From Datisca glomerata (lineage: Eukaryota > Streptophyta > Magnoliopsida > Cucurbitales > Datiscaceae), in NCBI GenBank assembly GCA_003255025.1, contig QANY01000230.1, positions 731,787-795,786 on the forward strand: a stretch of DNA of 64,000 nucleotides, read 5' to 3'. Every line of letters begins with the position of its first letter. Within the stretch, counting starts at the first letter, position 1. Both the position numbers and the translations under genes were made by a program. Positions 46,005-59,680 of the stretch are shown here, piece after piece. The notes below the pieces were generated by a model, which was given only the letters and a program-made list of their open reading frames with translations, did no database searches and had not been told where the DNA came from.

Positions 46005-46857
46005 TGTGGTTCCGCCCGAGTTAAAAGTTATGCCCTATGGAAGTGGGCATGTGCGTGCTACGATCCATCTGTTACAGCAATTCTACAGCTATATAGTCCA
46101 TTTTTTTACCCAAAATTAGGTTCCGACAAGTAAACCCCATCACACCTGTAGCACTCTGAATAAGCTTCAATTTGATATCTTACAGGGCCCATGGTTGCAC
46201 CAGTGTCAAACGTTACGCCCAACGGAAGTGGACATGCACGTGCTATGATCCGTTTGTTACAGCAATACTAAAGCTGCACATTCCAAATTTTTTTGGATAC
46301 AAAACTAGGTTCCAACGGGTAAACCCTATCGCACTTGTAGGTCTTTGAATAAGATTTAATTTGAAATTTTACAGAGCCCATGGTCAAAAGTTATGCCCTA
46401 CGGAAGTGGAAATGCACGTGCTTCGATCCGTCTGTTACAGTAATTTTAAAGACGCACAGTCTGTGTTTTTTGGATTCAAAACTAGGCTGCGACGGGTAAA
46501 CCTTATTGCCTCTGTAGGTCTCTGAATATGATTCAATTTGATATCGTACAGGACGCATAGTTCCACCCGTGTCAAACGTTATGCCCTACAGACGTTGACA
46601 TGCGCGTGCTACGATCCGTCTGTTACAGCAATTCTAAAGCTGCACAGTCCGTGTTTTTTGGAAACAAAACTAGGATCCGACGCATAAACCCCGTTATGCC
46701 CTACGGAATTGGACATGCACGTGCTACGACTCGACTGTTACAACAATTCTAAAGCTGCATAGTCCAATTTTTTTGACACAAAACTAGGCTCCGATGGGTA
46801 AATCCTATCGCCCTTCTAGGTCTTTGAATAAGCTTCAATTTGATATCTTACATGGCC
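46005..46857. repeat. 853-bp tandem duplication, copy 1
   Basis: The segment runs from tgtggttccgcccgag to the next occurrence. It spans about 4.5 monomers because it contains a monomer lacking about 95 bases (cgcataaaccccgtt joined to atgccctacgg near 46695). It differs from copy 2 at only three positions that I can find by eye. The copy carries variants such as accaaaattagg-type monomers and tgtagcactctg not seen elsewhere. Confidence 0.95.
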
Positions 46858-47710
46858 TGTGGTTCCGCCCGAGTTAAAAGTTATGCCCTATGGAAGTGGG
46901 CATGTGCGTGCTACGATCCATCTGTTACAGCAATTCTACAGCTATATAGTCCATTTTTTTACCCAAAATTAGGTTCCGACAAGTAAACCCCATCACACCT
47001 GTAGCACTCTGAATAAGCTTCAATTTGATATCTTACAGGGCCCATGGTTGCACCAGTGTCAAACGTTACGCCCAACGGAAGTGGACATGCACGTGCTATG
47101 ATCCGTTTGTTACAGCAATACTAAAGCTGCACATTCCAAATTTTTTTGGATACAAAACTAGGTTCCAACGGGTAAACCCTATCGCACTTGTAGGTCTTTG
47201 AATAAGATTTAATTTGAAATTTTACAGAGCCCATGGTCAAAAGTTATGCCCTACGGAAGTGGAAATGCACGTGCTTCGATCCGTCTGTTACAGTAATTTT
47301 AAAGACGCACAGTCTGTGTTTTTTGGATTCAAAACTAGGCTGCGACGGGTAAACCTTATTGCCTCTGTAGGTCTCTGAATATGATTCAATTTGATATCGT
47401 ACATGACGCATAGTTCCACCCGTGTCAAATGTTATGCCCTACAGACGTTGACATGCGCGTGCTACGATCCGTCTGTTACAGCAATTCTAAAGCTGCACAG
47501 TCCGTGTTTTTTGGAAACAAAACTAGGATCCGACGCATAAACCCCGTTACGCCCTACGGAATTGGACATGCACGTGCTACGACTCGACTGTTACAACAAT
47601 TCTAAAGCTGCATAGTCCAATTTTTTTGACACAAAACTAGGCTCCGATGGGTAAATCCTATCGCCCTTCTAGGTCTTTGAATAAGCTTCAATTTGATATC
47701 TTACATGGCC
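46858..47710. repeat. 853-bp tandem duplication, copy 2
   Basis: Same 853-bp period: tgtggttccgccc starts at 46005, 46858 and 47711. It includes the same internal deletion (near 47548). Substitutions relative to copy 1 are g to t in tacaggacgc, c to t in caaacgtt and t to c in ccgttatg. A third start at 47711 quickly diverges, so only two full copies exist. This is a recent unequal exchange out of phase with the 189-bp monomer. Confidence 0.95.
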
Positions 47711-49639
47711 TGTGGTTCCGCCCGAGTTAAAAGTTATGCCCTACGGAAATGGGCATACATGTGCTTTGATTCACTGTTACAGCAATTCTACAGCTGCATA
47801 GTCCATTTTTTTACACAAAACTAGGCTCTGACGGGTAAACCCTGTCGCACCTGTAGGTCTCTGAATAAGTTTAAATTTGATATCTTATAGGCCCCGCTGT
47901 TCCATCCATGCCAAAATTTATGCCTATGGAACTAGAGATGAACGTTCTGCGATCCGTCTGTTACAGGAATTTTAAAGCTGCACAGTCCAATTTTTTTGAC
48001 ACAAAACTAGGCTCCAACGAGTAAACCCTATCGCACCTGTAGGTCTCTGAATAAGATTTAATTTGAAATCTTACAGAGCCCATGGTTTAACCCGTGTTAA
48101 AAGTTATGCCCTACAGAAGTGGAAATGCACGTGTTGCGATCCGTCTGCTACAATAATTTTAAAGCTGCCCAAACTGGGTTTTTTGGATTCAAAACTAGGC
48201 TGCGACGGGTAAACCCTATCGCCCCTGTAGGTCTCTGAATATGCTTCAATTTGATATCGTACAGGACGCATGGTTCCACCCGTGTCAAATGTTATACCCT
48301 ATAGACGTTGACATTCGCGTGCTACGATCCACCTGTTACAGCAACTCTAAAGCTGCACAGTCCATGTTTTTTAGAAACAAAACTAGAATCTGACGCATAA
48401 ACCCTATTGCACCTGTAGGTATCTGAATAATCTTCGATTTAATATCATACAGGCCTCATGGTTCCACCCAGAGCAAAAGTTATGCCCTACAGAAGTGCAC
48501 ATGCGCGTGCTATGATCCGTCTGTTACAGCAATTCGAAAGCTGCAGAGTATATTTTTTGGACACAAAACTAGGCTCTGACAGGTAAAACCTGTCGCCCTT
48601 TTAGGTCTTTGAATAGGCTTCAATTTGATATCTTACAGGGCCCGTGGTTCCACCGAGTCAAAAGTTATGCCCTACGGAAGTGGACATGTGTGTGCTGCGA
48701 TCCGTGTGTTACAGTAATTCTAAAGCTACACAGTCTGTGTTTTTTGGAGTCAAAACTAGGTTGGAATGGGTAAACCTTGTCTCATCTATACGTGTCTTAA
48801 TAAGCTTGGATTTCATATCTTACAGGCCCCGGTGTTCCACCAATGCCAAAAGTTATGCCCTACGGAAGTGGACATGCACGTGCTACGATCCGTCTGTTAC
48901 AGCAATTCTAAAGGCGCACAGTCTGTATTTTTTGGATTCGAAACTAGGATGCGGCGGGTAAACCCTATCACCCATGTAGGTCTCTGAATAAGCTTGAATT
49001 TGATATCGTACAGAACGCGTGGTTCCACCCGTGCCAAATGTTATGCCCTACAGACATTGACATGTGCGTGCTACGATCCGTCTATTACAGCAATTCTAAA
49101 GTTGCATTGTCCGTGTTTTTTGGAAACAAGACTAGGTTCTGATGCATAAACACTTTTGCACCTATAGGTCTCTGAATAAGCTTGAATTTCATATCTTACA
49201 GGCCCTGTGGTTCCATCCATGCCAAAAGTTATGCCCTAAGGAATTGGACATGCACGTGCTACGACCCGTCGGTTACAGCAATTCTAAAGCTGCACAGTAC
49301 AATTTTTTTGACACAAACCTAGTCTCCGATGGGTAAACCCTTCGTCCATGTAGGACTTTGAGTAAAATTAAATATGATATCATACAAGGCCCGTGGTTCT
49401 GCCCGAGTCAAAAGTTATGCCCTACAGAAGTGGCCATGCGCGTTCTACGATCCGTCTGTTACAACAATTCTATAGCTGCACAGACAATTTTTTTTTACAC
49501 AAAACTAGGCTTCGACAGTTAAACCATGTGGTTCCTGTAGGTCTCTGAATAAGCTTGGATTTGATATCTTACAGGCCCCGGTGTTCTATCCATGCCAAAA
49601 GTTATGCCCTACGGAATTAGACATGCACGTGCTACGATC

Positions 49640-50150
49640 CTTCTGTGACAGCAATTCTAAAGCAGCATAGTCCATTTTGTTTTGACACAAAATGAGGCTC
49701 TGATAGGTAAACCCCATCTCCCCTGTAGGTCTCTGTATAAGATTCAATTTGATATCTTATAGGGCCTGTTGTTCCACCTATGTCAATAGTTATGCCCTAC
49801 AGAAGTGGACATGCGCGTGCTACGGTCGGTCTGTTACAGCAATTCGAAAGTTGCACAGTCTGTGTGTTTTGGAGGTCAAACTAGGCAGGAATGGGTAAAC
49901 CTATCTCACCTGTAGGTCTCTTAATAAGCTTATATTTGATATCATACAGGCCCCGTGGTTCCACCCATATCAAATGTTATGCCCTACAGAAGTGGACATG
50001 CGCGTGCTACGATCCGTATGTTACTGCAATTCTAAAGTTGCATAGTCCGTTTTTTAGACATAAAACTAGGCTCCAAGGGGTAAACGTTGTCTCCCTTGTA
50101 GGTCTTTGAATAAACTTCAATTTGAGATCTTACAGGGCCCGTGGTTCCAC
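49640..50150. repeat. Higher-order satellite block (partners near 51660 and 60050)
   Basis: The run of variants ttttgttttgacacaaaatgagg, ccacctatgtcaatag, ctacggtcgg and atgggtaaacctatctcacc occurs in the same order from 49681, 51698 and 60080 (tttgacac positions), offsets 2017 and 8382. Each of the three differs by scattered substitutions. The 60.1-kb copy lacks the aagcttcaatttgatatc part of one monomer. Confidence 0.75.
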
Positions 50151-52147
50151 CCGAGTGAAAAGTTATGCCCTACGGAAATGGGCATGCGCGTGCTACAATC
50201 CGTCTGTTATAGCAATCCTACAACTGCATAATCCATTTTTTTACACAAAACTAGGCTCCGAAGGGAAAACCATGTTGTACCTGTAGGTCTCTGCGTAAGC
50301 TTCAATTTGATATCTTACATGGCCCGTGGTTGCACCCGTGTCAAACGTTATGCCCTACGGAAGTGGACATGCGCGTGCTGCGATACGTCTGTTACAACAA
50401 TTCTAAAGCTGCACGATCTATGTTTTTTGAAGTCAAAACTAGGCTGGAATGGGTAAACCTGGTCTCACCTATTTATCTCTTAATAAGCTTGGATTTCATA
50501 TCTTACAGGCCCTAGTGTTCCACCCATGCCAAAAGTTATGCCCGACGGAAGTGGTCATGCACGTGTTACGATCCGTCCGTTACAGCTATCCTAAAGCTGC
50601 ACAGTCCAATTTTTTTTGGACACAAAACTAGGCTTCGATGGGTTAACCCTATTGCACCTGTTGGTCTCTGAATAAGATTTAAATTGAAATCTTACAGAGC
50701 CCATGGTTCAACCCATATCAAAAGTTATGCCCTACGGAAGTTGAAATGCACTTGCTGTGATCCATCTGTTACAACAATTTTAAAGCTACAGAGTCTCTAT
50801 TTGTTGGATTCAAAACTAGGCTGCGATGGGTAAACCCTATCGCCCATGTAGGTCTCTGAATAAGCTTCAATTTGATATAGTACAGGACGTTGACATGGGC
50901 ATGCTACGATCTGTCTGTTACGGCGATTCTATAGCTGCACAGTCCATGTTTATTGGAAACAAAACTAGGATCCGACGCATAAACCATGTTCCACATGTAG
51001 GACACTGAACAATCTTGGGTTTGATATCTTAGAGGCCCCGGTGTTCCATCCATGCCAAAAGTTATGCGCTAAGAAATTGGACATGCATGTGCTACAACCC
51101 GTCTGTTACAGCAATTCTAAAGCTGTACAGTCCAATTTTTTTGGATACAAAACTAGGCTCCGATGGGTAAACCCTTTCTCCATTGTAGATCTTTGAATAA
51201 GCTTCAATTTGATATCTTGCAGGGCCCATGGTTCCACCCGAGTCAAAAGTTATGCCCTACGAAATTGTGGGCATGCGCGTTCTACGATCCGTCTCTTACA
51301 ACAATTCTAAAGCAGCATAGTCCATTTTTTACACAAAAGTAGGCTTTGACAGGTAAACCCTGTCGCACCTGTAAGTCTCTGAATAAGCTTGGATTTGATA
51401 TCTTACAGGCCCCGGTGTTCCATTCATGCCAAAAGTTATGCCCTACGGAAGTGGACATGCACGTGCTACGATTCGTTTGTTACAGCAATTCTAAAGCTGC
51501 ACAGTCCAATTTTTTTTACACAAAACTAGGCTCCGAAAGATAAACCTTATCACACCTGTAGGTCTTTGAATAAGATTCAATTTGATATCTTACAGGGCCC
51601 ATGGTTCCACCCGTGTCAAAAGTTATGCCCTACGGTGATAAGCACATGCTATGATCCGTCTGTTACAGTAATTCTAAAGCTGCATAGTCCATTTTGTTTT
51701 GACACAAAATGAGGCACCAATAGGTAAACCCCATCTCCCCTGTAGGTCTCTAAATAAGCTTCAATTTGATATCTTATAGGGCCCGTTCTTCCACCTATGT
51801 CAATAGTTATGCCCTACAAAAGTCGACATGCGCGTGCTACGGTCGGTCTATAACAACAACTCAAAAGTTACACAGTCCTTGTTTATTGAAGGTAAAACTA
51901 GGCTAGAATGGGTAAACCTATCTCACCTGTCGGGGTCTTAATAAGATTGGATTTGATATCATACAGGCCCCGCGGTTCCATCCATGTCAAAAGTTATGCC
52001 CTACAGAAGTGGACATGCGCGTGCTACGATCCATGTGTTACAGCAATTCTAAAGTTGCACAGTCCATTTTTTGGACACAAAACTAGGCTCCAAGGAATAA
52101 ACTCTATCTCCCTTGTAGGTCTTTGAATAAGCTTCAATTTGATATCT

Positions 52148-52943
52148 TACAGGGCCCGTGGTTTCACCCGTGTCAAACGTTATGCCCTACGGAAGTGGAC
52201 ATGTGCGTGCTGTGATCCGTCACTTACAGTAATTTTAAAGCTGCACAGTCTGTGTTTTTTGAAGTCAAAACTAGGCTGGAATGGGTAAACTTGGTCTCAC
52301 CTATACGTCTCTTAATAAGCTTGGATTCATATCTTACAGGCGCCGGTGTTACACCCATGCCAAAAGTTATGCCATACGGAAGTGGACATGCACGTACTAC
52401 GATCCATTTGTTACAGCAATTCTAAAGCTGCACAGTCCAATTTTTTTTTACACAAAACTAGGCTCCGACGGGTAAACCCTATCGCACCAGTAGGTCTCTG
52501 AATAAGATTCAATTTGAAATCTTACTGAGCCCAAGGTTCAACCCATCTCAAAAGTTATGCTCTACGGAAGTAGACTTGCGCGCGCTACGATCTGTCTGTT
52601 ACAGTAATTCTAAAGCTGCATAGTCCATTTTTTTAGACACAAAACCAGGCTCCAAAAAGTAAACCCTATTGCCCTTTTAGGTCTCTGAATAAGCTTCAAT
52701 TTGATATCTTCAGGGCTCGTGGTTCCACCCGCGTCAAAAGTTATGCCCTACAGAAGTGGACATGCGCGTGCTACGATCAGTTTGTTACAGCACTTCTAAA
52801 GCTGCACAGTTCGTATTTTTTAGACACAAAACTAGGCTGCAACGAGTAAACCCAGTCGCCCCCGTAGGTCTCTAAATAAGCTTCAATTTAATATCTTATG
52901 AGCCCTGTGATTCATCACGTGTCAAAAGTTATGCCCTATAGAA
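52148..52943. repeat. 0.8-kb higher-order block, copy A (partner 62015)
   Basis: Unusual features shared with 62015-62805 are tgcacgtactacgatcc, cttactgagcccaagg (52521 against 62387), gtagacttgcgcg, gatatcttcagggctcg and gtgattcatc. The offset is 9866 bp, about 52 monomers. The copies look about 95 percent alike by eye, clearly more than neighbouring monomers. Confidence 0.82.
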
Positions 52944-55259
52944 GTGGACAGTCTGTTACACCAATTCTAAAGCTGCACTGTCTGTGTTTTTTGGAGTCAA
53001 AACTAGACTGGAATGGGTAAACCTTGTCTCACCTTTACGTCTCTTAATAAGCTTGGATTTGATATCTTACAGGCCCCAGTGTTCCACCCATGCCAAAAGT
53101 TATGCCCTACGGAAGTGGACATGCACGCGCTATGATCCGTCTGTTACAGCAATTCTAAAGCTGCACAGTCCAATTTTTTTTTTGAAACAAAACTAGGCTC
53201 CGCGGGTAAATCCTATCGCCCCTAAAGGTCTCTGAATAAGCTTCAATTTGATATTGTACAAGACCCGTGGTTCCACCCATTTACCACGTTATGTCCTACA
53301 GAGGTTGACATGCGTGTGCTACGATCCGTCTATTACAGCAATTCAAAAGCTGCGCAGTCCATTTTTTTTTCACAAAACTAGGCTCCGACAGGTAAACGCT
53401 ATCGTTCTTGCAGTTCCCTTAACAGGCTTCAATTTGATATCTTACAGGGCCCGTTGTTCCACCAATGTCAAAAGTTTTGCTCTATGGAAGTGGACATGCG
53501 CGTGCTATGACCAGTCTGTTACAGCAATTCTAGAGCTTCACAGTCCGTGTTTTTTGAACACAAAACTAGGTTGCGATGGATAAACCTTGTCGCCCTTGTA
53601 AGTCTCTCACTAAGGTTCAGTTTGCTATTTTACAGGCCCCGTGGTTCCGCTTGTCTCAGAAGTTATGCCCAACGGAAGTGTACATGCGGGTCCTACAATC
53701 CGTCTGCTACAGCAATTCTAAAGCTACACAGTCTATTTTTTACACAAAACTAGGCTGTGACGGGTTAACCCTGTCGCACCTGTAGGTCTCTGAATTAGCT
53801 TCATATTGATATCCTATAGGGCCCGTGGTTCCACCCGTGTCAAACGTTATGCCCTATGGAAGTGGACATGCGCGCGCTGCGATCCATCTGTTACAGCAAT
53901 TCTAAAGCTACACAGTCCGTGTTTTTTAGAGTCAAAACTAGGCTGGAATGGTTTAACGTGGTCTCACCTATACGTCTCTTAATAAGCTTGGATTTGATAT
54001 CTTATAGGCCCCGATGTTCTATCCATGCCAAAAGTTATGCCCTACGGAATTGGACATGCACGTGATACAATCCGTCTGTTACAGTAATTATAAAGTTGCA
54101 CAGTCCAATTTTTTTTAGACACAAAAATAGGCTCCGACGGTTAAACCCTATCGCACCTGTAGGTCTCTGAATAAGATTCAATTTGAAATCTTGCAAGGCC
54201 CATCGTTTGACCCGTGTCAAAAGTTATGCCCTACGAAAGTGGAAATACACGTGCTGCGATCCATCTGTTACAGTAATTTTAAAGCTGCATGGTCTGTATT
54301 TTTTGGATTCAAAACTAGGTTGTGACTGGTAAACCCTATCTCCCCTGTAGGTCTCTGAATAAGCTTTAATTTGATATTGTACATGACCTGTGGTTCCACC
54401 CATGTCAAACGTTATGCCCTACAGACATTGACATGCGTGTGTACGATCCATCTGTTACAACAATTCTAAAGCTGCACAGTTTGTGTTTTTGGAAACAAAA
54501 CTAGGATCTGACACACAAACCCCGTTGCATGTGTAAGTCTCTGAATAAGCTTCAATTTGATATCTTACAAGGCCCGTGGTTCCACTAGTGTCAAATGTTA
54601 TGCCCTATTGAAGTGGACATACGAGTGCTATGATCTGTCTATTACAGCAATTCAAAAACTGCACTGTCTATTTTTTTACACAAAACTAGGTTTCAACAAG
54701 TAAACACTGTCGCTCTTCTAGGTTTCTTAATAAGCTTCAATTTGATATCTTACAGGGCTCGTGGTTCCACCTATATCAAAAGTTATGCTCTATAGAAGTG
54801 GACATGCGCGTGCTACGACCTGTGTGTTACAACAATTCTAGAACTTCGGAGTCCCTGTTTTTTGGACACTATACTAGACTGCGATGGATAAACCTTGTCT
54901 CCCCTTTAAGTCTCTCAATAATGTTCAATTTGATATCCTACAGGGCCCGTGGTTCTACCCGTGTAAAAAGTTATGCCCAATGGAAGGGTGCATAGCCACG
55001 CTACGATCCGTCTGTTACAGGAATTCTACAGCTGCAAAGTCTAAATTTTTTTACACAAACCTAGGCTGTGATAGATTAACCCTGTCGCACCTGTCGGTCT
55101 CTGAATAAGCTTCAATTTGATATCCTACAGGGCCCGTGGTTCCGCCTGTGTCAAACGTTATGCCCTACGGAAGTGGACATGCGCGTGATACGATCGTTCT
55201 GTTACAGCAATTCTAAAGTTGCACAGTCCGTGTTTTTTGGAGGCAAAACTAGGCTGGAA

Positions 55260-58200
55260 TGGGTAAACCCTATCGCCGAGGTAGTTCTCTGAATAAGCTT
55301 CACTTTTATATCTTACAGGGCCCGGGGTTCCACCCATGTCAAAAGTTATTCCCTACGGAAGTGGACATGCGCGTGCTACGATCCGTCTGTTACAAGTTCT
55401 AAAGCTACATATTACATTTTTTTACACAAAACTATGCTCCGATGTATAAAACATGTCGCACTTGTAGGTCTCTGAATAAGCTTCAATTTGATATCCTACT
55501 GGGCCTGTGGTTCCACCCGTGTCAAAAGTTATGACCTACAAAAGTGGACATGTGCGTGCTACGATCCGTCTGTTACAGCAATTCTAAGGCTGCACAATCC
55601 GTTTTTATTACACAAAACTAGGCTCCGTTGGGAAAACCTTATCCCCCTATAAGCTTGTGAATAAGCGTCAATTTGATATCTTACAGGACTCGTGGCTCCA
55701 CGCGTGTCAAAAGTTATGCTCTAAGGAAGTGGACATGCAGGTGCTAAGATCCATCTGTTACAGCAATTCTACAGGTGCACTTTCCATTTTTTTACAAAAA
55801 CTATGCTTAGACAGGTAAAACTTGTCGCCCCTGTAGGTCTCTGAATAAGCGTAAATTTGATATCTTACACGCCCGTTGTTCCACCCATGTCAAAAGTAAT
55901 GTCCTACGGAAGTGGACATGCGCGTGCTACGATCTGTCTGTTACATCATTTCTAAAGCTGCAAAATCCATGTTTTTTGGACATAAAACTAGGCTGCCACG
56001 GTAAACCCTGTTGCCCCTGTAGGTATTTGAATAAGCTTCAATTTGATATCTTACATGGGCCCGTGGTTCCACCTATGTTAAAAGTTATGTCCTACGGTAG
56101 TGGACATGCGCGTGCTACGATCTGTCTGTTACAGCAATTCTAAAGCTGCACAGTCCATTTTTTTTGACACAAAACTTCTTTCCGACGGGTAAACCCTGTC
56201 GCCCCTGTATATCTATGAATAAGCTATAATTTGATATATTCAGGGCTGTGGTTCCCCCCGTGTGAAATGTTATGCCCTACTGATGTGGACATGCCCGTGC
56301 TACGATCCGTCTGTTACAACAATTCTACACCTACATAGTGTTTTTTTTACACAAAAGTAGGCCCTGATGGGTAAATGCTGTCGCACCTGTAGGTTCCTGA
56401 ATAAGTTTAAATTTGATATCTTACAGGACTCGTGGTTCTACCCGTGTCAAAAGTTATGTCCTACGAAAATGGACATGCGCGTGTTGTGATTCATCTGTTA
56501 CAATAATTCTGAGCCTGCACAATTCGTTTTTTTGGAAAAAAAACTCGGCTCTGACGTGTAAACCCTATCGCCCCTGTAGGTCTCTTAACAGGGCTCGTGG
56601 TTCCACCTATGTCAAAAGTTATGTCCTACAGAAGTGGACATGCGGGTAATACGATCGGTCTGTTACAACAATTCTGAAGTTCTACAGTCCTTGTTTTTTG
56701 GAGTCAAAACTAGGCTAGAATGGGTAAACGTGGTCTCACCTATACGTCTCTTAATAAGCTAAGATTTTATATATTATAGGCCCCGTGGTTCGACCCATGT
56801 CAAAAATTATGCCCCACGGAAGTGGACATGCACGTGCTACGATCCGTCTGTTACGGCAATTTTAAAGCTGCACAGTCCTTGTTTTTTGGAGTCAAAACTA
56901 GGCTACGATGGGTAAACCCTGTTGCCCCCGTTGGTCTCTGAATAAGCTTCAATTTGATATATTACAGGGCCTGTGGTTCCACTCGTGTCAAAAGTGATGC
57001 CCTACGGATGGTGACATGCGCGTGCTACGATCCGTCTGTTACAGTAATTCTGAGGCTGCACAATTCGTTTTTTTGGAAAAAAAACTAGGCTCCGACGTGT
57101 AAACCCTATCGCCCCTGTAGGTCTCTGAACAGGGCTCGTGGTTCTACCTATGTCAAAAGTTATGCCCTACAGAAGTGGACATGCACGTAATACGATCGGT
57201 CTGTTACAATAATTCTGAAGTTCTATAGTCCTTGTTTTTTGGAGTCAAAACTAGGCTAGAATGGGTAAACGTGGTCTCACCTGTACGTCTCTTAATAAGC
57301 TAAGATTTGATATATTATAGGCCTGTGGTTCGACCCATGTCAAAAGTTATGCCCCATGGAAGTGGAAATGCACGTGCTACGATCCGTCTGTTACAGCAAT
57401 TCCAAAGCTGCACAGTCCATGTTTTTTGGAGTCAAAACTAGGCTACGATGGGTAAACCCTGTTGCCCCTGTTGGTCTCTGAATAAGCTTCAATTTGATAT
57501 CTTACATAAACCCGTGGTTCCACCTATGTTAAAAGTGATGCTCTACGGAAGTGGACTTGCGCGTGCTACGATCTGTCTGTTACAGCAATTCTAAAGCTGC
57601 ATAGTCCATTTTTTAGGCACAAAACTACGAGCTGTTTGTTACGGAAGTGGACATGCGCGTGCTACGATAAGTTTTTACAGCACTTCTAAAGCTACATAGT
57701 TCATATTTTTTGGACACAAAACAAGGCAGTGACGGGTAAACCCTGTCGCACCCGTAGGTCTCTGATAAGCTTCAATTTGATATCTTACGAGGCCCGTGAT
57801 TCCACCCGTGTCAAAAGTTATGCCCTACTGAAGTGGACATGTGCGTGCCGCGATCCGTCTGTTTCAACAATTCTAAAGCTGCACAGTCTGTGTTTTTTGT
57901 AGTCAAAACTAGGCTGGAATGGGTAAACCTTGTCTCACCTATACGTCTCTTAATAATCTTGGATTTTATATCTCACAGGCCCCGGTGTTCTACCCATGCC
58001 AAAAGTTATGCCCTACGGAAGTGGACATGCACGCGATACGATCCGTCTGTTACAGCAATTCTAAAGCTACACAGCCCAATTTTTTTTTGAAACAAAACTA
58101 GGCTTCGATGGGTAAACCCTATCACCCTTATAGGACTCTGAATAAGCTTCAATTTGATATCATACGGGACCCGTGGTTCCACCCGTGTCAAACTTATGCC

Positions 58201-59680
58201 CTACAGACGTTGACATGCGCGTGCTACGATCCGTCTGTTACAGCAATTTAAAAGCTGCACAGTCCCTTTTTTTTACACAAAACTAGGCTCCAACATGTAA
58301 AGCCTGTGGCTCTTGTAGTTCCCTTAATAGGCTTCAATTTGATATCTTACAGGGCCCGTTGTTACACCAATGTCAAAAGGTTTGCTATATGGAAGTGGTC
58401 ATGCGCGTGCTACGACTAGTCTGGTACAACAATTCTAGAGCTTCACAGTCCCTATTTTTTGGACACAAAACTAGGCTGCGACGGATAAACCTTGTCCCTC
58501 CTGTAATTATATCAATAAGGTTCACTTTGATATCTTAAAGGGGTCGTGGTTCCGCCGGTGTAAAAAGTTATGCCCAACGAAAGTGCACATGCGCGTGCTA
58601 CGATCCGTATGTTACAGCAATTCTACTGCTGCACAATCTATTTTTTTACACAAAACTAGGTTGCGATGAGTAAACCGTGTCACACCCGTAGATCTCTGAA
58701 TAACCTTCAATTTGATATCCTACAAGGCCCGTGGTTCCACCCGTGTCAAACGTTATACCCTACGGAAGTGGACATGCGCGTGCTGTGATCCGTCTGTTAC
58801 AGCAATTCTAAAGCTGCACAGTCCGTGTTTTTTAGAGTCAAAACTAGGCTGGAATTGGTTAACCTAGTATCACCTATACGTCTTTTAATAAGCATGGATT
58901 TGATATCTTACAGGCCCCGATGTTCCATCCGTGCCAAAAGTTATGCCCTAAGGAATTTGACATGCACGTGATACGATCTGTTTGTTACAGCAATTTGAAA
59001 GCTACACAGTCCGTGTTTTTTTGAAACAAAACTAGGATCTGATGCATAAAAATTTTTACACCTGTAGGTCTCTGAATAAGCTTTGATTTGATGTCTTACA
59101 GGCCCCGGTGTTCCATCCATGCCAAAAGTTATGCCCTACGAAATTTGACATAAACGTGCTACGATCAGACCGTTACAGCAATTTTAAAGCTGCACAGTCC
59201 ATTTTTTTTGACACAAAACTAGGCTCGGATGGAGAAACCCTATCATACACGTAGATCTTTGAATAAGATTCAATTTAATATTTTACAGGGCCCATAGTTC
59301 CACCCGTGTCAAAATTTATGCCCTACGGAAGTGGACATGAGCGTGCTACGATCCGTTTGTTACAGCAATTCTAAAGCAGCATAGTCCATTTTGTTTTAAC
59401 ACAAAATAAGGCTCCAACATGTAAACCATGTCTCCCCTGTAGGTCTCTGAATAAGCTTTAATTCGATATCTTATAGGGCCTGTGGTTCCACCTATGTCGA
59501 TAGTTATGCACTACAGAAGTGGACATGCGCGTGCATTGTACAGTCCATGTTTTTTGGAGGTAAAACTAGGCTGAAGTGGGTAACCTTGGTCTCACCTATA
59601 GGTCTCTTAATAAGCTTGTATTTGATATCATACAGCCCCCGTGGTTCCACCCATGTGCGTTCTACGATCCGTCTTTTACA
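55260..59680. repeat. Multi-kb higher-order satellite block, copy B
   Basis: This is the partner of 39080-44620 at 15.2-16.5 kb distance, with the same order of rare monomers. It differs by the extra 541-bp duplication (56521-57510), by one fewer ctagagcttcacag monomer, and by loss of about two monomers between 59.0 and 59.5 kb. Confidence 0.8.
56521..57510. repeat. 541-bp local tandem duplication
   Basis: aattcgtttttttggaaaa starts at 56521 and 57062. Both copies then show a shared deletion (gtctct followed by gaacaggg or taacaggg, missing about 26 bases), gtaatacgatcggtc, ctaagattt and gttggtctctg in order. The unit is three monomers minus the deletion. The counterpart at about 40.47 kb has one copy and no deletion, so the deletion came first and the duplication second. 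Confidence 0.85.

Noticed and set aside
56780..56800. tRNA B-box-like ggttcgaccc in some monomers
   Set aside because: It is a chance variant of the common ggttccaccc. No matching A box at the correct distance, no cloverleaf and no 3' T-run terminator logic specific to it were found.
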